Below are positions 8,550-18,301 of a stretch of DNA of 64,000 nt, piece by piece. The notes under the pieces were generated by a model. It worked only from the letters and a program-made list of their open reading frames with translations. It was not told where the DNA came from and did not search any database. Positions within the stretch are counted from its first letter, which is position 1. Every line of letters begins with the position of its first letter. The translations under genes were made by a program, and so were the position numbers. This DNA comes from Nocardia sp. BMG111209 (GTDB lineage Bacteria > Actinomycetota > Actinomycetes > Mycobacteriales > Mycobacteriaceae). The stretch spans positions 310,001 to 374,000 of the forward strand of contig NZ_KB907308.1 of assembly GCF_000381925.1 (NCBI RefSeq), in the 5' to 3' direction.

Positions 8550-10037
8550 TCAGGACTGCTGCGCTTCTTCCTGCGCGTGCTGGGCCTCGGCGAGCTGACC
8601 GGGGGTGTAGCGAATGGTGAGCACGATGAGGATGAAGACCACCGACAGCACCGCGCAGATGAACAGCACCAGGGTGTAACCGCTGCTCAGCGCCGAGATC
8701 TCGGAGGTGGTCAGGGTTCCGGTGGTACTCCTGCGGCCGCCCAGGGACAGCGTGCGCGACAGCGCGATCGGGCTGAACATGCCGACCGCGATCGGGCCGC
8801 CCAGACTCAGCGCCATCTGGCCGATGGCGGTCAGCGGGCCGACATTGCTCGGGGGCACGCCGACCAGCAGGCACAGCGGGATCAGCACGATCATCACGCC
8901 GACGCCGAAACCGATCACCATGAGCAGCGACACCAGCGTCGGCGAGTAGTCGACGTACTGGTCGAGCGTGGAGCCGAACAGCAGACCCGCCGCGAGCACC
9001 ACGCCGGCGGCGGACAGCAACCAGCGCGGCCGGAACATCAAGGCGAGTTTCGTGGCGATCGCGCTGCCGATACCGACCCCCAGCGTGAACGGAATGGCCG
9101 CCACGCCGGCGATCAGCGGGCTGTAGCCGAGCACGTTCTGCAGGAATTGCGCGACGTAGAAGGTCATCGCGCCCATACCGCCACCGGCGAGCAGCAGCGC
9201 GAGCAGCGTCGCCACCCGGTCCCGGCTGCCGAACAGCGACCACGGCAGCAGCGGATTGCCCGCGTAGCGCTCGGAGAGGATGAACACGATCAGCAGCAGC
9301 AGGCCCACCGACGCGGAACCGACGATGATCGGATTGTGCCAGCCCAGATCCGGTCCCTCGGTGGCGCCGAAGACGATGCCGACACAGCCCAGGGTGCCGA
9401 GTACGGCGCCGCGCGCGTCCAGGGCGAGCCGATGGTGTTCGGTGTCGCGCAGGTAGAGGACGGCGCCGAGCGCGATCAGCAGGCCGATCGGCACATTGAT
9501 CCAGAAGATCCAGCGCCAGCTGAACTGGGTGAGCGCACCACCGACGACCAGACCGCCGATCGAGCCGATTCCCGCCATCGAGCCGAAGATCGCGATCGCC
9601 TTGTTGCGCACCGGCCCCGGTTCGAAGGTGCTCGCCACCAGCGCCATGGCGGTCGGCGCCGCGATCGCCGCGCCCGCGCCCTGGAGCGCGCGGGCCCCGA
9701 TCAGCATCCAGTCCGCCTGGGCGGTCCCGCACAGCGCGGACGCGATCGTGAACAGCCCGACACCTATGATCAGCATGCGTTTGCGGCCGAAGGAGTCACC
9801 GAGCCGCCCGCCCAGCAGCATCAGCCCGGCGTACGGGAGACCGTAGGCCGTCACCGTCCAGGCGCTCGCCGAGCTGGACAGGCCCAGCTGCTCCTGCAGT
9901 CGCGGAATCGCGAAGATGACGACGGTGCCGTCGAGGATCACCATCAACTGCAGACCGCTGAGCACCAGGATGGGCAGTCCGAAGGCGCGGTTCGTCACCG
10001 GGTACTGCGTCGTCGTTGCCGCGGGGTTGTCCAGCAC
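8550..10037 (-). CDS. efpA: MFS efflux transporter, EfpA-like (DHA2 family, 14 TM)
   Basis: 495 residues from GTG at 10037. About 14 hydrophobic helices are visible. The motif LGGRLGDSFGRKR (MFS motif A) follows the second helix, and an antiporter-type Gly/Ala-rich segment follows around RALQGAGAAIAAPTAMAL. It is placed between proS and cysG exactly as efpA in M. tuberculosis, where the protein is a QacA-type drug/lipid efflux pump. The transported substrate cannot be told from sequence. A cytoplasmic Glu/Gln-rich tail ends the protein. Confidence 0.9.
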   Translation of the reverse strand: MLDNPAATTTQYPVTNRAFGLPILVLSGLQLMVILDGTVVIFAIPRLQEQLGLSSSASAWTVTAYGLPYAGLMLLGGRLGDSFGRKRMLIIGVGLFTIASALCGTAQADWMLIGARALQGAGAAIAAPTAMALVASTFEPGPVRNKAIAIFGSMAGIGSIGGLVVGGALTQFSWRWIFWINVPIGLLIALGAVLYLRDTEHHRLALDARGAVLGTLGCVGIVFGATEGPDLGWHNPIIVGSASVGLLLLIVFILSERYAGNPLLPWSLFGSRDRVATLLALLLAGGGMGAMTFYVAQFLQNVLGYSPLIAGVAAIPFTLGVGIGSAIATKLALMFRPRWLLSAAGVVLAAGLLFGSTLDQYVDYSPTLVSLLMVIGFGVGVMIVLIPLCLLVGVPPSNVGPLTAIGQMALSLGGPIAVGMFSPIALSRTLSLGGRRSTTGTLTTSEISALSSGYTLVLFICAVLSVVFILIVLTIRYTPGQLAEAQHAQEEAQQS

Positions 10038-10104
10038 AGTGAGTCACTGTAACCGATGCCGATGAGGGGCCGGCACGACCGCGCGGCCCGGTACCCTCCG
10101 GCTA

Positions 10105-11373
10105 TTACCGGGCTCCCGAGGTCGACGGCTCGGGCCGCGCGGCCCCGGCCGTGAACCCGGCGGTCGGGCCGATGACCACGATCGCGGGGGGCCGGATACC
10201 CTCCGCGCGGACTCGTTCGGCAACCGTGGCGAGTTCCGCGCGCAACACCCGCTCGGTCCGCAGACTGCCCTCCTGGACCACCGTCACCGGGGTGCCGGCG
10301 GGACGTCCGCCGGAGATCAGGGCCGCGGCGAACTGCTCGATCCGTTCCACCGCCATCAGCAGCACGATCGTGCCGCGCAGCCGGGCCAGCGCGGGCCAGT
10401 CGACCAGGGAATCCGGATGATCGGGCGCGACATGGCCGGACACCACCACGAATTCGTGGGTGACGCCGCGGTGGGTGACCGGGATGCCGGCCAGGGCGGG
10501 AACCGAGATGGCGCTGGTCACGCCGGGCACCACCGTCACCGGGACGCCCGCCGCGACACACGCCTCCAATTCCTCGTAGCCGCGGCCGAACACGTACGGA
10601 TCGCCGCCCTTGAGCCGCACCACGAACTTCCCGGCCTTGGCGCCCTCGACGAGGGTGGCGTTGATGGCCTCCTGGGCCATCGCGCGGCCGTAGGGGATCT
10701 TGGCCGCGTCGACCACCTCGACGTCGGGGCCGAGTTCGGCGAGCAGTTCCGGCGGCGCGAGACGGTCGGCGACGACCAGGTCGGCGCGGGCCAGCAACCG
10801 GCGGCCGCGGACGGTGATCAGGTCCGGATCGCCGGGGCCGCCGCCGACCAGGGCGACGCCGGGTGCGACCGGATCCGAATCACCGGTCACCACACCGGAT
10901 TGCAAGGCCTCGAGCACTGCCGTGCGCACGGCGGCCGACCGGCGATGACGGCCACCGGCGAGTACGCCGAGGGTCATACCGTCGTAGCGGGCCGTGGCGG
11001 GAGTCACGGCGGTACCGAGGCGGGCGATGTCGGCGCGCACGCAGAAGATACGGCGCGCGGTGGCCTCGCCGACGATGGCGGCGTTGGTCTCCGGTTCGTC
11101 GGTGCAGGCGATCGCATACCAGGCGCCGTCGAGATCGCCGTCGGCGTAGTCGCGCTGGTCGACGGTGATCTGCCCGGCCGCGGCCATCCCCTCGACGGCC
11201 GGGGTGACCGCCCGGCTGATCACGTGCACATCCGCACCGGCGGCGATGAGCAACGGCAGCCGGCGCTGGGCAACGCTACCGCCACCCACGACGATGACCC
11301 GGCGCCCGGCGAGATCTATCCCGACCAGGTAATTCGGGTCTCCTGCATGCTGGTCGTCTGGTGTGTTCGGCAC
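10105..11373 (-). CDS. cysG: Siroheme synthase CysG (precorrin-2 dehydrogenase + uroporphyrinogen-III C-methyltransferase)
   Basis: 422 residues from GTG at 11373; no clear ribosome-binding site, and the frame is open upstream, so the start is uncertain. The N-terminal domain has a Rossmann motif VIVVGGGSVAQRR for NAD-dependent precorrin-2 oxidation and chelation. The C-terminal half (from VALVGGGPGDPDLITVRG) is a SAM-dependent tetrapyrrole methyltransferase with GGDPYVFGRGYEE. It feeds both siroheme and cobalamin synthesis. A small hairpin (10086-10113) overlaps its stop codon. Confidence 0.93.
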   Translation of the reverse strand: MPNTPDDQHAGDPNYLVGIDLAGRRVIVVGGGSVAQRRLPLLIAAGADVHVISRAVTPAVEGMAAAGQITVDQRDYADGDLDGAWYAIACTDEPETNAAIVGEATARRIFCVRADIARLGTAVTPATARYDGMTLGVLAGGRHRRSAAVRTAVLEALQSGVVTGDSDPVAPGVALVGGGPGDPDLITVRGRRLLARADLVVADRLAPPELLAELGPDVEVVDAAKIPYGRAMAQEAINATLVEGAKAGKFVVRLKGGDPYVFGRGYEELEACVAAGVPVTVVPGVTSAISVPALAGIPVTHRGVTHEFVVVSGHVAPDHPDSLVDWPALARLRGTIVLLMAVERIEQFAAALISGGRPAGTPVTVVQEGSLRTERVLRAELATVAERVRAEGIRPPAIVVIGPTAGFTAGAARPEPSTSGAR

Positions 11374-11682
11374 GAACAGCGAGATTACGGCGTGCCGCGG
11401 CACCGGCCGCACGCACCGTGCGGTCTGCACCGCACCCCCGGGCCCGGCGATCCGGACCACCCCGTCGAATACCACAAGAACACGTTGCAGATGCCGCAAA
11501 TGTGCCGCGGGGTCCGATCACCGGACAACGGCCGGATCGGCGGCCGATTTCACCGCGCCACCACGTTGAAACACGTTACATTCCTTCCACCGCGTCGCCC
11601 GGGCCGTCGACATCCGCCCGAGGCCGCGGCGCATGCCGCGCAGTACGGCGTGCCGAGCGTTCCCGGCGTCGAGGAGGACAAT
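11374..11682. other. Divergent promoter region between cysG and the phosphotransferase gene
   Basis: No coding region was seen in these 309 bp. Near 11561-11580 a directly repeated CACGTT spaced about one helical turn apart (CACGTTGAAACACGTTACA) could be a regulator site or part of a promoter for the rightward gene. This assignment is inference. Confidence 0.4.
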
Positions 11683-12825
11683 ATGGCGGCCGAATCCGAT
11701 CCAGAATTCGAAACACGGCGGCAGTTGACCACCAGCGAACGCGATCTCGACGATCTCGCCGCGCGGCTCACCGACTGGCTGGCGGACCGGATCCCCGCCG
11801 ACTCCGCGCCCGTGATCACGGAGGTCAGCCGGCCGCAGTCCAGCGGCCTGTCGAGCACCTCGGTACTGTTCCGGGCGTCGTGGCAGCGCGAGGGCCGCAC
11901 CGAATCGGGTTCGTACGTCGCGCGGCTCGCCCCGGAGGCCGGATCGTTCCCGGTGTTCCGGCACTACGACCTGGCCGCCCAGTACTCGGTGATGGCCGCG
12001 GTCGGGCAGCGCTCCGATGTGCCGGTCCCGCCGCTGTGCTGGCTGGAGACCGACGAATCCGTGCTCGGCACACCGTTTTTCGTGATGGGCCGGGTGGACG
12101 GGCGTATCCCCGAGGACAATCCGCCCTACGTGTTCATCGGCTGGCTGTTCGACGCCACCACCGACGAGCGGGCACGACTGGCGCACAACACCATCGACAT
12201 CATCGCCCGCCTGCACGCCATCCCCGATCCGGAGTCGGCCTTCCCCGCGCTGCGCGCCGGCGGTAGCGGGCTGCGCGCGCACGTCGACGCCACCCGTGCC
12301 TGGTACGACTGGGCCCTGGCTGCGGACGGTTATCGAATTCCGTTGCTGGAGAGGGCCTTCGACTGGCTGGAGCAGCACTGGCCGGCCGAGCCCGGACCGG
12401 ACGTGCTCAGCTGGGGCGATTCCCGGCCCGGCAACATCATCTTCGACGGCTGGGATCCGATCGCGGTCCTGGACTGGGAGATGGCGGCGATCGGGCCCCG
12501 CGAACTGGATGTGGCGTGGCTGATCTTCATCCACCGGTTCTTCCAGGATATCGCCACCGGTTTCGATCAGCCCGGTCTGGCCGACTTCCTGCGTCGCGCG
12601 GACGTGGTCGGCGACTATGCGGAGATCACCGGATATCACCTGCGGGACATGGACTTCCATCTGGTCTACGCGGCGCTGCGGCACGGCGTCGTGATGGCCA
12701 GGATCAAGCGCCGGATGATCCATTTCGGCGAGGACACCGACACCGCCGACCGTGACGACTACATCATGCACCGGGCCGCGCTCGAGGCGCTGCTCGACGG
12801 CACCTACGAATGGGATCGACCATGA
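11683..12825 (+). CDS. Phosphotransferase (aminoglycoside phosphotransferase/kinase-like fold)
   Basis: 380 residues from ATG at 11683, with GAGGAGG 5 nt upstream. The C-terminal lobe has SWGDSRPGNIIF followed by AVLDWEMAAIGPRELDVAW, the catalytic loop and metal-binding Asp of the APH/choline-kinase-like family, with Trp in place of the usual His before GD, as in a common mycobacterial subgroup. Such proteins often accompany acyl-CoA or steroid metabolism. The substrate is unknown. It is coupled by an ATGA overlap to the next gene, so the two products are likely to function together. Confidence 0.85.
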   Translation: MAAESDPEFETRRQLTTSERDLDDLAARLTDWLADRIPADSAPVITEVSRPQSSGLSSTSVLFRASWQREGRTESGSYVARLAPEAGSFPVFRHYDLAAQYSVMAAVGQRSDVPVPPLCWLETDESVLGTPFFVMGRVDGRIPEDNPPYVFIGWLFDATTDERARLAHNTIDIIARLHAIPDPESAFPALRAGGSGLRAHVDATRAWYDWALAADGYRIPLLERAFDWLEQHWPAEPGPDVLSWGDSRPGNIIFDGWDPIAVLDWEMAAIGPRELDVAWLIFIHRFFQDIATGFDQPGLADFLRRADVVGDYAEITGYHLRDMDFHLVYAALRHGVVMARIKRRMIHFGEDTDTADRDDYIMHRAALEALLDGTYEWDRP

Positions 12826-13925
12826 ACTTCCCTGTCCCCCTGGACGAATACCCCATCCACCAGACCCCGCTGTCGCTGGGCCGCGTCGCGAGCAGCGACC
12901 GGAACTTCTACGACCGCTGCTATTTCAACGCCCACGACCGCGCCGGCGGCACCATGCTCATCACCGGCTTCGGCATCTATCCGAATCTCGGTGTGCGGGA
13001 CGCCTACGCGGCGGTCCGCCGCGGCGACACCCAGCACGCGGTCCGGTTCTCCGACGCGCTCACCACGCGCGATCTGGACCAGCGCGTCGGCGGCTACCGC
13101 ATCGAGGTGCTGGAACCGCTGCAACGCATCCGGATCGTCTGCGAGCACGAGGATCTCGGCTTCGACCTGACCTGGACCGGATCGTTCCCGGCGGTCCAGG
13201 AACAGCCGCACCTGATCCTCAACGGCAGTCGGCCGATCATCGAGGCCAGCCGGTTCGCGCAGCTGGGCACCTGGTCCGGCACCCTGGCGGTGGGCGGCAC
13301 CGACCTGACCGTCACCCCGGATCTGTGGCTCGGCAGCCGCGACCGCTCGTGGGGTATCCGCCCGGTCGGCGAGGCCGAACCGCCGGGACGGGCGGCGGAC
13401 GAACCGGCCGGCGGCTTCTGGTGGCTGTACGTGCCGCTGCGATTCGAGGATTTCGCGATCGTGGTGATCGTGCAGGAGAATCCGGACGGTTTCCGCACCC
13501 TCAACGATGCGGTGCGGATCTGGCCGGACGGCCGGATCGAGCAGCTGGGCTGGCCGCGTGTGCACATCGAATACCGTTCCGGCACCAGGATTCCGGTGGC
13601 GGCGCGGCTCGATCTGACCGCGGCCGACGGCAAGCCGCTGGAACTGGAGATCCGCCCGCACACCTTCACCGCGTTGCACATCGGCTGCGGTTACGGCGGC
13701 GACCCGGACTGGACACACGGTCAGTGGAAGGGCCGGGACTGGTCGCTGAGCAGCACGTACGACCTCACCGATCCGGCCGTCGCGGGCCGGGTGCCGTGGG
13801 GCGTGATCGACCATGTGGCCCAGGCCCGGTGCGGCGACGCCGAGGGCTGGGGGCTTTTCGAACACGCCAGCGTCGGCCGCCACGACCCCACCGGCTTCGC
13901 GGACTGGATGTCGGTGGCGCCCTGA
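12822..13925 (+). CDS. Uncharacterised protein coupled to the phosphotransferase (lipocalin/hydratase-like beta-rich)
   Basis: 367 residues from ATG at 12822, overlapping the previous stop by ATGA. The sequence is beta-rich with many Trp and repeated WT/WG motifs (TWTGSFP, GTWSGTL, DRSWGIRP, GGFWWLYVPLRFED). This resembles two-domain lipocalin-like proteins related to carotenoid 1,2-hydratase/AttH (DUF7064/DUF7065 type). No signal peptide. It may bind a hydrophobic small molecule that the neighbouring kinase-like protein acts on; this is inference from the coupling. Confidence 0.65.
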   Translation: MNFPVPLDEYPIHQTPLSLGRVASSDRNFYDRCYFNAHDRAGGTMLITGFGIYPNLGVRDAYAAVRRGDTQHAVRFSDALTTRDLDQRVGGYRIEVLEPLQRIRIVCEHEDLGFDLTWTGSFPAVQEQPHLILNGSRPIIEASRFAQLGTWSGTLAVGGTDLTVTPDLWLGSRDRSWGIRPVGEAEPPGRAADEPAGGFWWLYVPLRFEDFAIVVIVQENPDGFRTLNDAVRIWPDGRIEQLGWPRVHIEYRSGTRIPVAARLDLTAADGKPLELEIRPHTFTALHIGCGYGGDPDWTHGQWKGRDWSLSSTYDLTDPAVAGRVPWGVIDHVAQARCGDAEGWGLFEHASVGRHDPTGFADWMSVAP

Positions 13926-13980
13926 GCGGTCGCACCCGGCCCGCGGGAGCTGTCGGTCCCGTCGGCTATGGTCCCGGGTC

Positions 13981-15012
13981 ATGGCCTCGTTACGGAGTCG
14001 AGTGCACCAGGCCGCCGAGGCGGCGCTGACCCAGCGCAAGTACGCGTCGGCGGTCGACGTGTACACCCGGCTCGGCTGGCTGCGTTCCACCCAGGTGGAC
14101 CAGTGGCGGCAGGGCCGGGCCGCCACGCTCGAACGCCTGGCCGCCGTCGACGGCGCGCGCCTGCGCGAGGCGGCGGAGTTGTTGCGGGAGTGGGCCCAGC
14201 AGCGCGGTCTCGACTCCAGCGAGACCGCCTACCTGTCCAGCGCGCGCGACCAGGAACCACTGGCCTTCGTCGCCCAGGGTGACGATCCGATCTTCCGGAT
14301 CCATTGGCTGTCCGCGGATCTCACCCCGGCCCGGCGCGAGCAGTTGGTGCGGCGGCAGAACAAGGCGCCGGATCTGGTGGTGGTCGCCGCCGAGCAGCCG
14401 TTCACCTGCGTCGAATGTGCCGACACCGGTTCGTATCTGATCATGTCGGCCACCGGTCCCCTGTGCCTGACCTGCGCCGATCTGGACCATCTGGAATTTC
14501 TGCCCGCCGGTGACGCGGCCCTGAGCCGCCGCGCCAAGAAGGAGAGCACCCTCGCCGCAATCGTGGTGCGGCTCAATCCGCGGCGAAAACGCTACGAGCG
14601 CAAGGGAATTCTCATCGAGGAGCAGGCCCTGGCCCGCGCCGAGCAGCAATGCCTGGCCGACGAGGAGGCCCGGGAGCGGCGCCGCGATCGTGACCGGGTG
14701 CGCCGCGACGCCCAGGATGTCGAGTTCCAGGCCCGCTTCGCCGCGGAGATCCGGCGGCTGTTCCCCGGCTGCCCCGCCGATCGGGCCGGCGAGATCGCCG
14801 ACCACGCGGCGGTGCGCGGCAGCGGCCGGGTGGGCCGCAGCGCCGCGGCGAAGGTGTTCGACGCCGAGGCGGTCACCCTGGCCGTCATCGCGTCCGTCCG
14901 GCATCGCGACACCGATTACGACCGGATGCTGATGGACGGCGTGGCGCGCATGGACGCGCGGGCGGCGATCCGACCCGATCTCGATCGGGTACTGGAATCC
15001 TGGCGGGGCTGA
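13981..15012 (+). CDS. DUF2293 domain protein
   Basis: 343 residues from ATG at 13981. The N-terminal half is helical. The middle has a CxxC pair (FTCVECADTG and LCLTCADLDHLEFLP) that looks like a zinc ribbon. The C-terminal part is a charged Glu/Arg helix (EEQALARAEQQCLADEEARERRRDRDRVRRD) followed by the DUF2293 region FAAEIRRLFPGCPADRAGEIADHAA. Function unknown. It stands alone between the phosphotransferase pair and a secreted protein gene. Confidence 0.85.
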   Translation: MASLRSRVHQAAEAALTQRKYASAVDVYTRLGWLRSTQVDQWRQGRAATLERLAAVDGARLREAAELLREWAQQRGLDSSETAYLSSARDQEPLAFVAQGDDPIFRIHWLSADLTPARREQLVRRQNKAPDLVVVAAEQPFTCVECADTGSYLIMSATGPLCLTCADLDHLEFLPAGDAALSRRAKKESTLAAIVVRLNPRRKRYERKGILIEEQALARAEQQCLADEEARERRRDRDRVRRDAQDVEFQARFAAEIRRLFPGCPADRAGEIADHAAVRGSGRVGRSAAAKVFDAEAVTLAVIASVRHRDTDYDRMLMDGVARMDARAAIRPDLDRVLESWRG

Positions 15013-15093
15013 ACGGAGCTGGTAGCCTGCCAACCCGACTCACTCCCGGTCTCGATCGGGCCGGGTAACTGGCACAGCGGAAGGCAGGGCGGT

Positions 15094-15534
15094 ATGCGCG
15101 TTTTCGAGATGTCACGCAACACGGCCGGTGTCGTGCTCACGGCGGCGGCGCTGGCGGCGCCGCTGGGGTCCGCCTCGGCGGCCCACGCGGCGGTCACCCC
15201 GATACTGCAGGTGGCGATGACGGGTTCGGTGCTCGGCGTCGCCAATACGGCGTCGGTCGGCTGTCGGCAGGTCGCGCACGCGACACTGCACAATCCCGAC
15301 GGCAGTCCGGTATCCGGGGGCAGCGTCGACTTCTTCAGCCATCTCAACGGCCAGGCCGGCAATGTGGTCGGCACCGTGCCGGTCAGCAACGGCGCGGCCG
15401 AGATCTCCTGGGTTCCGGATGCCCCCGGCACCCATGTGATCAGCGCGATGTACCACGACGGCGGCCCGGACTACCAGCCGGTCGCCGGTTCGATCACGAT
15501 CAACGCCGTGAACCTCGGCGGCGCCTGCCTGTAG
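15094..15534 (+). CDS. Secreted Ig-like domain protein
   Basis: 146 residues from ATG at 15094. A Sec signal peptide is clear (MRVFEMSRNTAGVVLTAAAL to SASAAHA, cleavage near residue 32). The mature part is one bacterial Ig-like domain: NPDGSPVSGGSVDFFSHLNG, GAAEISWVPDAPGTHVISAMYHDGG. Two cysteines (in VGCRQ and GGACL) could form a disulphide. Likely cell-surface or released. It ends 5 bp from the convergent cobE-like gene. Confidence 0.85.
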   Translation: MRVFEMSRNTAGVVLTAAALAAPLGSASAAHAAVTPILQVAMTGSVLGVANTASVGCRQVAHATLHNPDGSPVSGGSVDFFSHLNGQAGNVVGTVPVSNGAAEISWVPDAPGTHVISAMYHDGGPDYQPVAGSITINAVNLGGACL

Positions 15535-15538
15535 CGCG

Positions 15539-15940
15539 TCAGTGGGCGGCGGCCACCGTGACGTCGCCCACGACCCGCTTCGGCACGATCAACGTTCCGT
15601 CGGCCGCGGCGAGCAGCGCCGCGGCCTCGGCGACGCTCGCGGTGCCGACGGCCTCGGCCACCCGCGACGACGAGGCCGGTACCGGCACTTTCGCCAGCTC
15701 CGCCGCCGGGAACACCACGATCGGCACCCGGAGTTCCTCGGCCACCGCGATCAGCCCCGGTTCGCTGCCCCGCCGGTCGATGGTCGCCAGACATCCGATC
15801 TCACTGTCCCCCAGGCATTCCCGCAGCGCGGCGAGGATCGAGGGTCCGTCGGCACCCGGCCGTAACCCCACCCCGACGGACAGCGGCCCGTGCGCGCCAC
15901 CCACATCCGGAGCACGGTTCGCCAGTTCTCGCCCGGTCAT
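15539..15940 (-). CDS. CobE/CbiG C-terminal domain-like cobalamin biosynthesis protein
   Basis: 133 residues from ATG at 15940, with GGAGG 5 nt upstream. The sequence SVGVGLRPGADGPSIL, CLATIDRRGSEPGLIAVAEEL and FPAAELAKVPVPASSSRVAEAVGTASVAEAAAL matches the stand-alone CbiG C-terminal/CobE family, which takes part in corrin ring modification. It lies downstream of cobB on the same strand, 122 bp away. The early cobalamin genes it works with (cobG/J/M type) are not in this window. Confidence 0.88.
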   Translation of the reverse strand: MTGRELANRAPDVGGAHGPLSVGVGLRPGADGPSILAALRECLGDSEIGCLATIDRRGSEPGLIAVAEELRVPIVVFPAAELAKVPVPASSSRVAEAVGTASVAEAAALLAAADGTLIVPKRVVGDVTVAAAH

Positions 15941-16062
15941 CGAATCCTCCTGCCACAGCTGACGCTCCCGCCGGCCCGTACCGTGATCGCCGATCGATCA
16001 CCGGGCACCGGACCGGCACCGGATATCCGGGCCGGACGCGGTGTCGGCGGCTCCAAGAAATA

Positions 16063-17553
16063 TCAGGCATCGACCGCATTCGATGCGAATTCGGTCGCGA
16101 CGCTGACGAATCGGCCGATCGCGGCGGGATTGCCCGCCGGGTGGGTGTGCAGATACGAGGCATGCACACGGTGAACCAACGAGCCCTCCCGGGCCGCGCT
16201 GCCGTCCGGGGTGCGCCAGCCCCAGGCCGGGGTTCCGGGGGCGATGTCCACCAACCGGGTGCGGTGGAATTCGTGACCGCGCACCCGCGATCCGGCGGCC
16301 CAGAGCACCGAATCGGACAGCGCGACGGCGTCCCGGTAACCGAGGGTCAGTCGCGGGCCGAATTCGGCGGTGGCATCCACCACACCGGCCATCCGGTGAC
16401 CGTCCAGGGATCGGGTGAGATACAGGAGGCCCGCGCATTCGGCGTGGACGGGCAGGCCGCGCCGCGCGGCCGCCGCGACGGCCGTGAGCAGCGGCTCGTT
16501 GGCGGCCAGCGCGGCGGCATGCTCCTCCGGGAAGCCACCGGGCAGTACCAGACCGGCTGTGCCGGTGGGCAACTCGTCGCGCAACGGATCGAAGACCACG
16601 ACCTCCGCACCGGCCGCGGACAGGAGTTCACGATGTTCGGCGTATCCGAAGGTGAAGGCGGCGCCACCGGCGACCGCGATCACCGGGGGCCGATGCGGGC
16701 CGGCGGCGGCCGCGACCGGGACGTTCCGGTCTCCGGCGTGCGTCGCCGAGTCGGCTCGATTCGACTGTCCGGCAACAGTTTCGCCGTCGGCGGCGAGCGG
16801 GGTTCCCGATCGGGTCTCCGCGGCCGGATCCCACGCCGGGCCCGGAACCCGGGAGGCGGCCAGCGCCACGACCGCGGGCAGATCGATGTGTGCGGCAACC
16901 AGTTCCGTCATCGCGTCCACCGCCGACCGGGCGGCAGTGCCGTGTTCGACGGCCGGGATCAGGCCCAGATGCCGTGAGGGGACGGCCAATTCGGCCATGC
17001 GGGGTAGTGCGCCGAGTACCGGCAGGCCGACCCGGTCGCAGGCGGCCCGCAGCACCTCCTCGTGCCGAGCGCTGCCGACCCGGTTCAGGATCACGCCGCC
17101 GAGCCGGATCTCGCTGGAGAAGGTGGCGAAGCCGTGCAGCAGCGCCGCCAGGCTCTGACTGTGCCCGCGGGCGTCGACGACCAGCAGTACCGGAGCACCC
17201 AGGGTCGCGGCGATCTGGGCGGTCGAACCCTCGGCGACCGGTCCGGGGAAGTCCGCGTCGATACGGCCGTCGAACAGGCCCATCACGCCCTCGACCACGG
17301 CGATATCGCAGCCGCGGCTACCGTACCGATACAGCGGGGCCACCCGCTCGGCGCCGACGAGTACCGGGTCCAGGTTGCGGCCGGGACGGCCCGCGGCCAG
17401 GCCGTGATAGCCGGGATCGATGTAGTCCGGGCCCACCTTGAACGGCGCGACCTCGTGTCCCGCGCGGCGCAGCGCGCCGATCAAACCCGTTGCCAGCGTG
17501 GTCTTTCCGCTACCGGAGGCGGGAGCGGCGATCACGATCGCGGGGACGCTCAC
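16063..17553 (-). CDS. cobB: Cobyrinate (hydrogenobyrinate) a,c-diamide synthase
   Basis: 496 residues from GTG at 17553, preferred because GGAG lies 6 nt upstream; an in-frame GTG at 17565 is the alternative. The N-terminal ATP-binding domain starts VIAAPASGSGKTTLATGL (P-loop) with PFKVGPDYIDPGYH. The C-terminal glutaminase-like domain has GGFPEEHAAALAANEPL and VHAECAGLLYL with the nucleophile Cys. It amidates the a and c side chains of the corrin ring using glutamine and ATP. It follows cobO on the same strand after about 40 bp, a conserved cobO-cobB order. Confidence 0.95.
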   Translation of the reverse strand: MSVPAIVIAAPASGSGKTTLATGLIGALRRAGHEVAPFKVGPDYIDPGYHGLAAGRPGRNLDPVLVGAERVAPLYRYGSRGCDIAVVEGVMGLFDGRIDADFPGPVAEGSTAQIAATLGAPVLLVVDARGHSQSLAALLHGFATFSSEIRLGGVILNRVGSARHEEVLRAACDRVGLPVLGALPRMAELAVPSRHLGLIPAVEHGTAARSAVDAMTELVAAHIDLPAVVALAASRVPGPAWDPAAETRSGTPLAADGETVAGQSNRADSATHAGDRNVPVAAAAGPHRPPVIAVAGGAAFTFGYAEHRELLSAAGAEVVVFDPLRDELPTGTAGLVLPGGFPEEHAAALAANEPLLTAVAAAARRGLPVHAECAGLLYLTRSLDGHRMAGVVDATAEFGPRLTLGYRDAVALSDSVLWAAGSRVRGHEFHRTRLVDIAPGTPAWGWRTPDGSAAREGSLVHRVHASYLHTHPAGNPAAIGRFVSVATEFASNAVDA

Positions 17554-17593
17554 GACAGACTCCACGGCGATCCGGGGCCCGTGGCCGAACGGG

Positions 17594-18208
17594 TCACCAT
17601 TCGATGCCGCGCTGGCCCTTGCGACCGGCGTCCATCGGATGCTTGACCTTCGTCATCTCGGTGACCAGGTCGGCAACGTCGAGCAGATCCGCCGGGGCGT
17701 CGCGGCCGGTGATCACCACGTGCTGGTTGCCGGGGCGGCGCTGCAGCGTGTCGACCACCTCCCGCACGTCGACCCAGCCCCATTTCAGTGGGTAGGTGAA
17801 TTCATCGAGAACATAGAACCGGTGCTGTTCGGCATCGAGGCGCCGGGCGATCTCCTGCCAGCCCGACAGGGCCGCCGCCGCGTGATCCTCCTCGGATCCC
17901 GATTTGCGGGTCCACGACCAGCCCTCGCCCATCTTGTGCCATTCGACCGCACCGCCCGTGCCGGTCTCGTCGTGCAGGCGGCCGAGGGTCCGGAACGCGG
18001 CCTCCTCGCCGACCTTCCACTTGGCGCTCTTCACGAACTGGAAGACCGCGACGTCGAAGCCCTGGTTCCACGCCCGCAACGCCATACCGAAGGCCGCGGT
18101 CGACTTGCCCTTGCCGGGCCCGGTGTGCACGGCCAGTACGGGCTGGTTACGCCGCTGCCGCGTGGTCAGACCATCGTCGGGGACCGTCTCGGGGATTCCC
18201 TTCGGCAT
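17594..18208 (-). CDS. cobO: Cob(I)yrinic acid a,c-diamide adenosyltransferase CobO
   Basis: 204 residues from ATG at 18208, with AAGGAG 9 nt upstream. The P-loop HTGPGKGKSTAAFGMALRA and the segments VFQFVKSAKWKVGE, VLDEFTYPLKWGWVD and VVITGRDAPADLLDVADLVTEM are the CobO/CobA signature. It adenosylates the corrin cobalt. It is first of a cobO-cobB(-cobE-like) cluster and divergent from the sirtuin gene with 93 bp between starts. Confidence 0.96.
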   Translation of the reverse strand: MPKGIPETVPDDGLTTRQRRNQPVLAVHTGPGKGKSTAAFGMALRAWNQGFDVAVFQFVKSAKWKVGEEAAFRTLGRLHDETGTGGAVEWHKMGEGWSWTRKSGSEEDHAAAALSGWQEIARRLDAEQHRFYVLDEFTYPLKWGWVDVREVVDTLQRRPGNQHVVITGRDAPADLLDVADLVTEMTKVKHPMDAGRKGQRGIEW

Positions 18209-18301
18209 CGGCGTGTGCTCCTTTTCACTGCGGTGTCCGGTCCACGTTGCCATACCGGCCGGGCGGGACCGGCGGCGGATCGGTGGTCGTACGCTGGTGG
18301 C

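Noticed and set aside
10086..10113. Hairpin overlapping the cysG stop codon as a terminator
   Set aside because: The stem is only 7-8 bp with a 12-nt loop and overlaps the stop codon; support is too weak for a separate feature.
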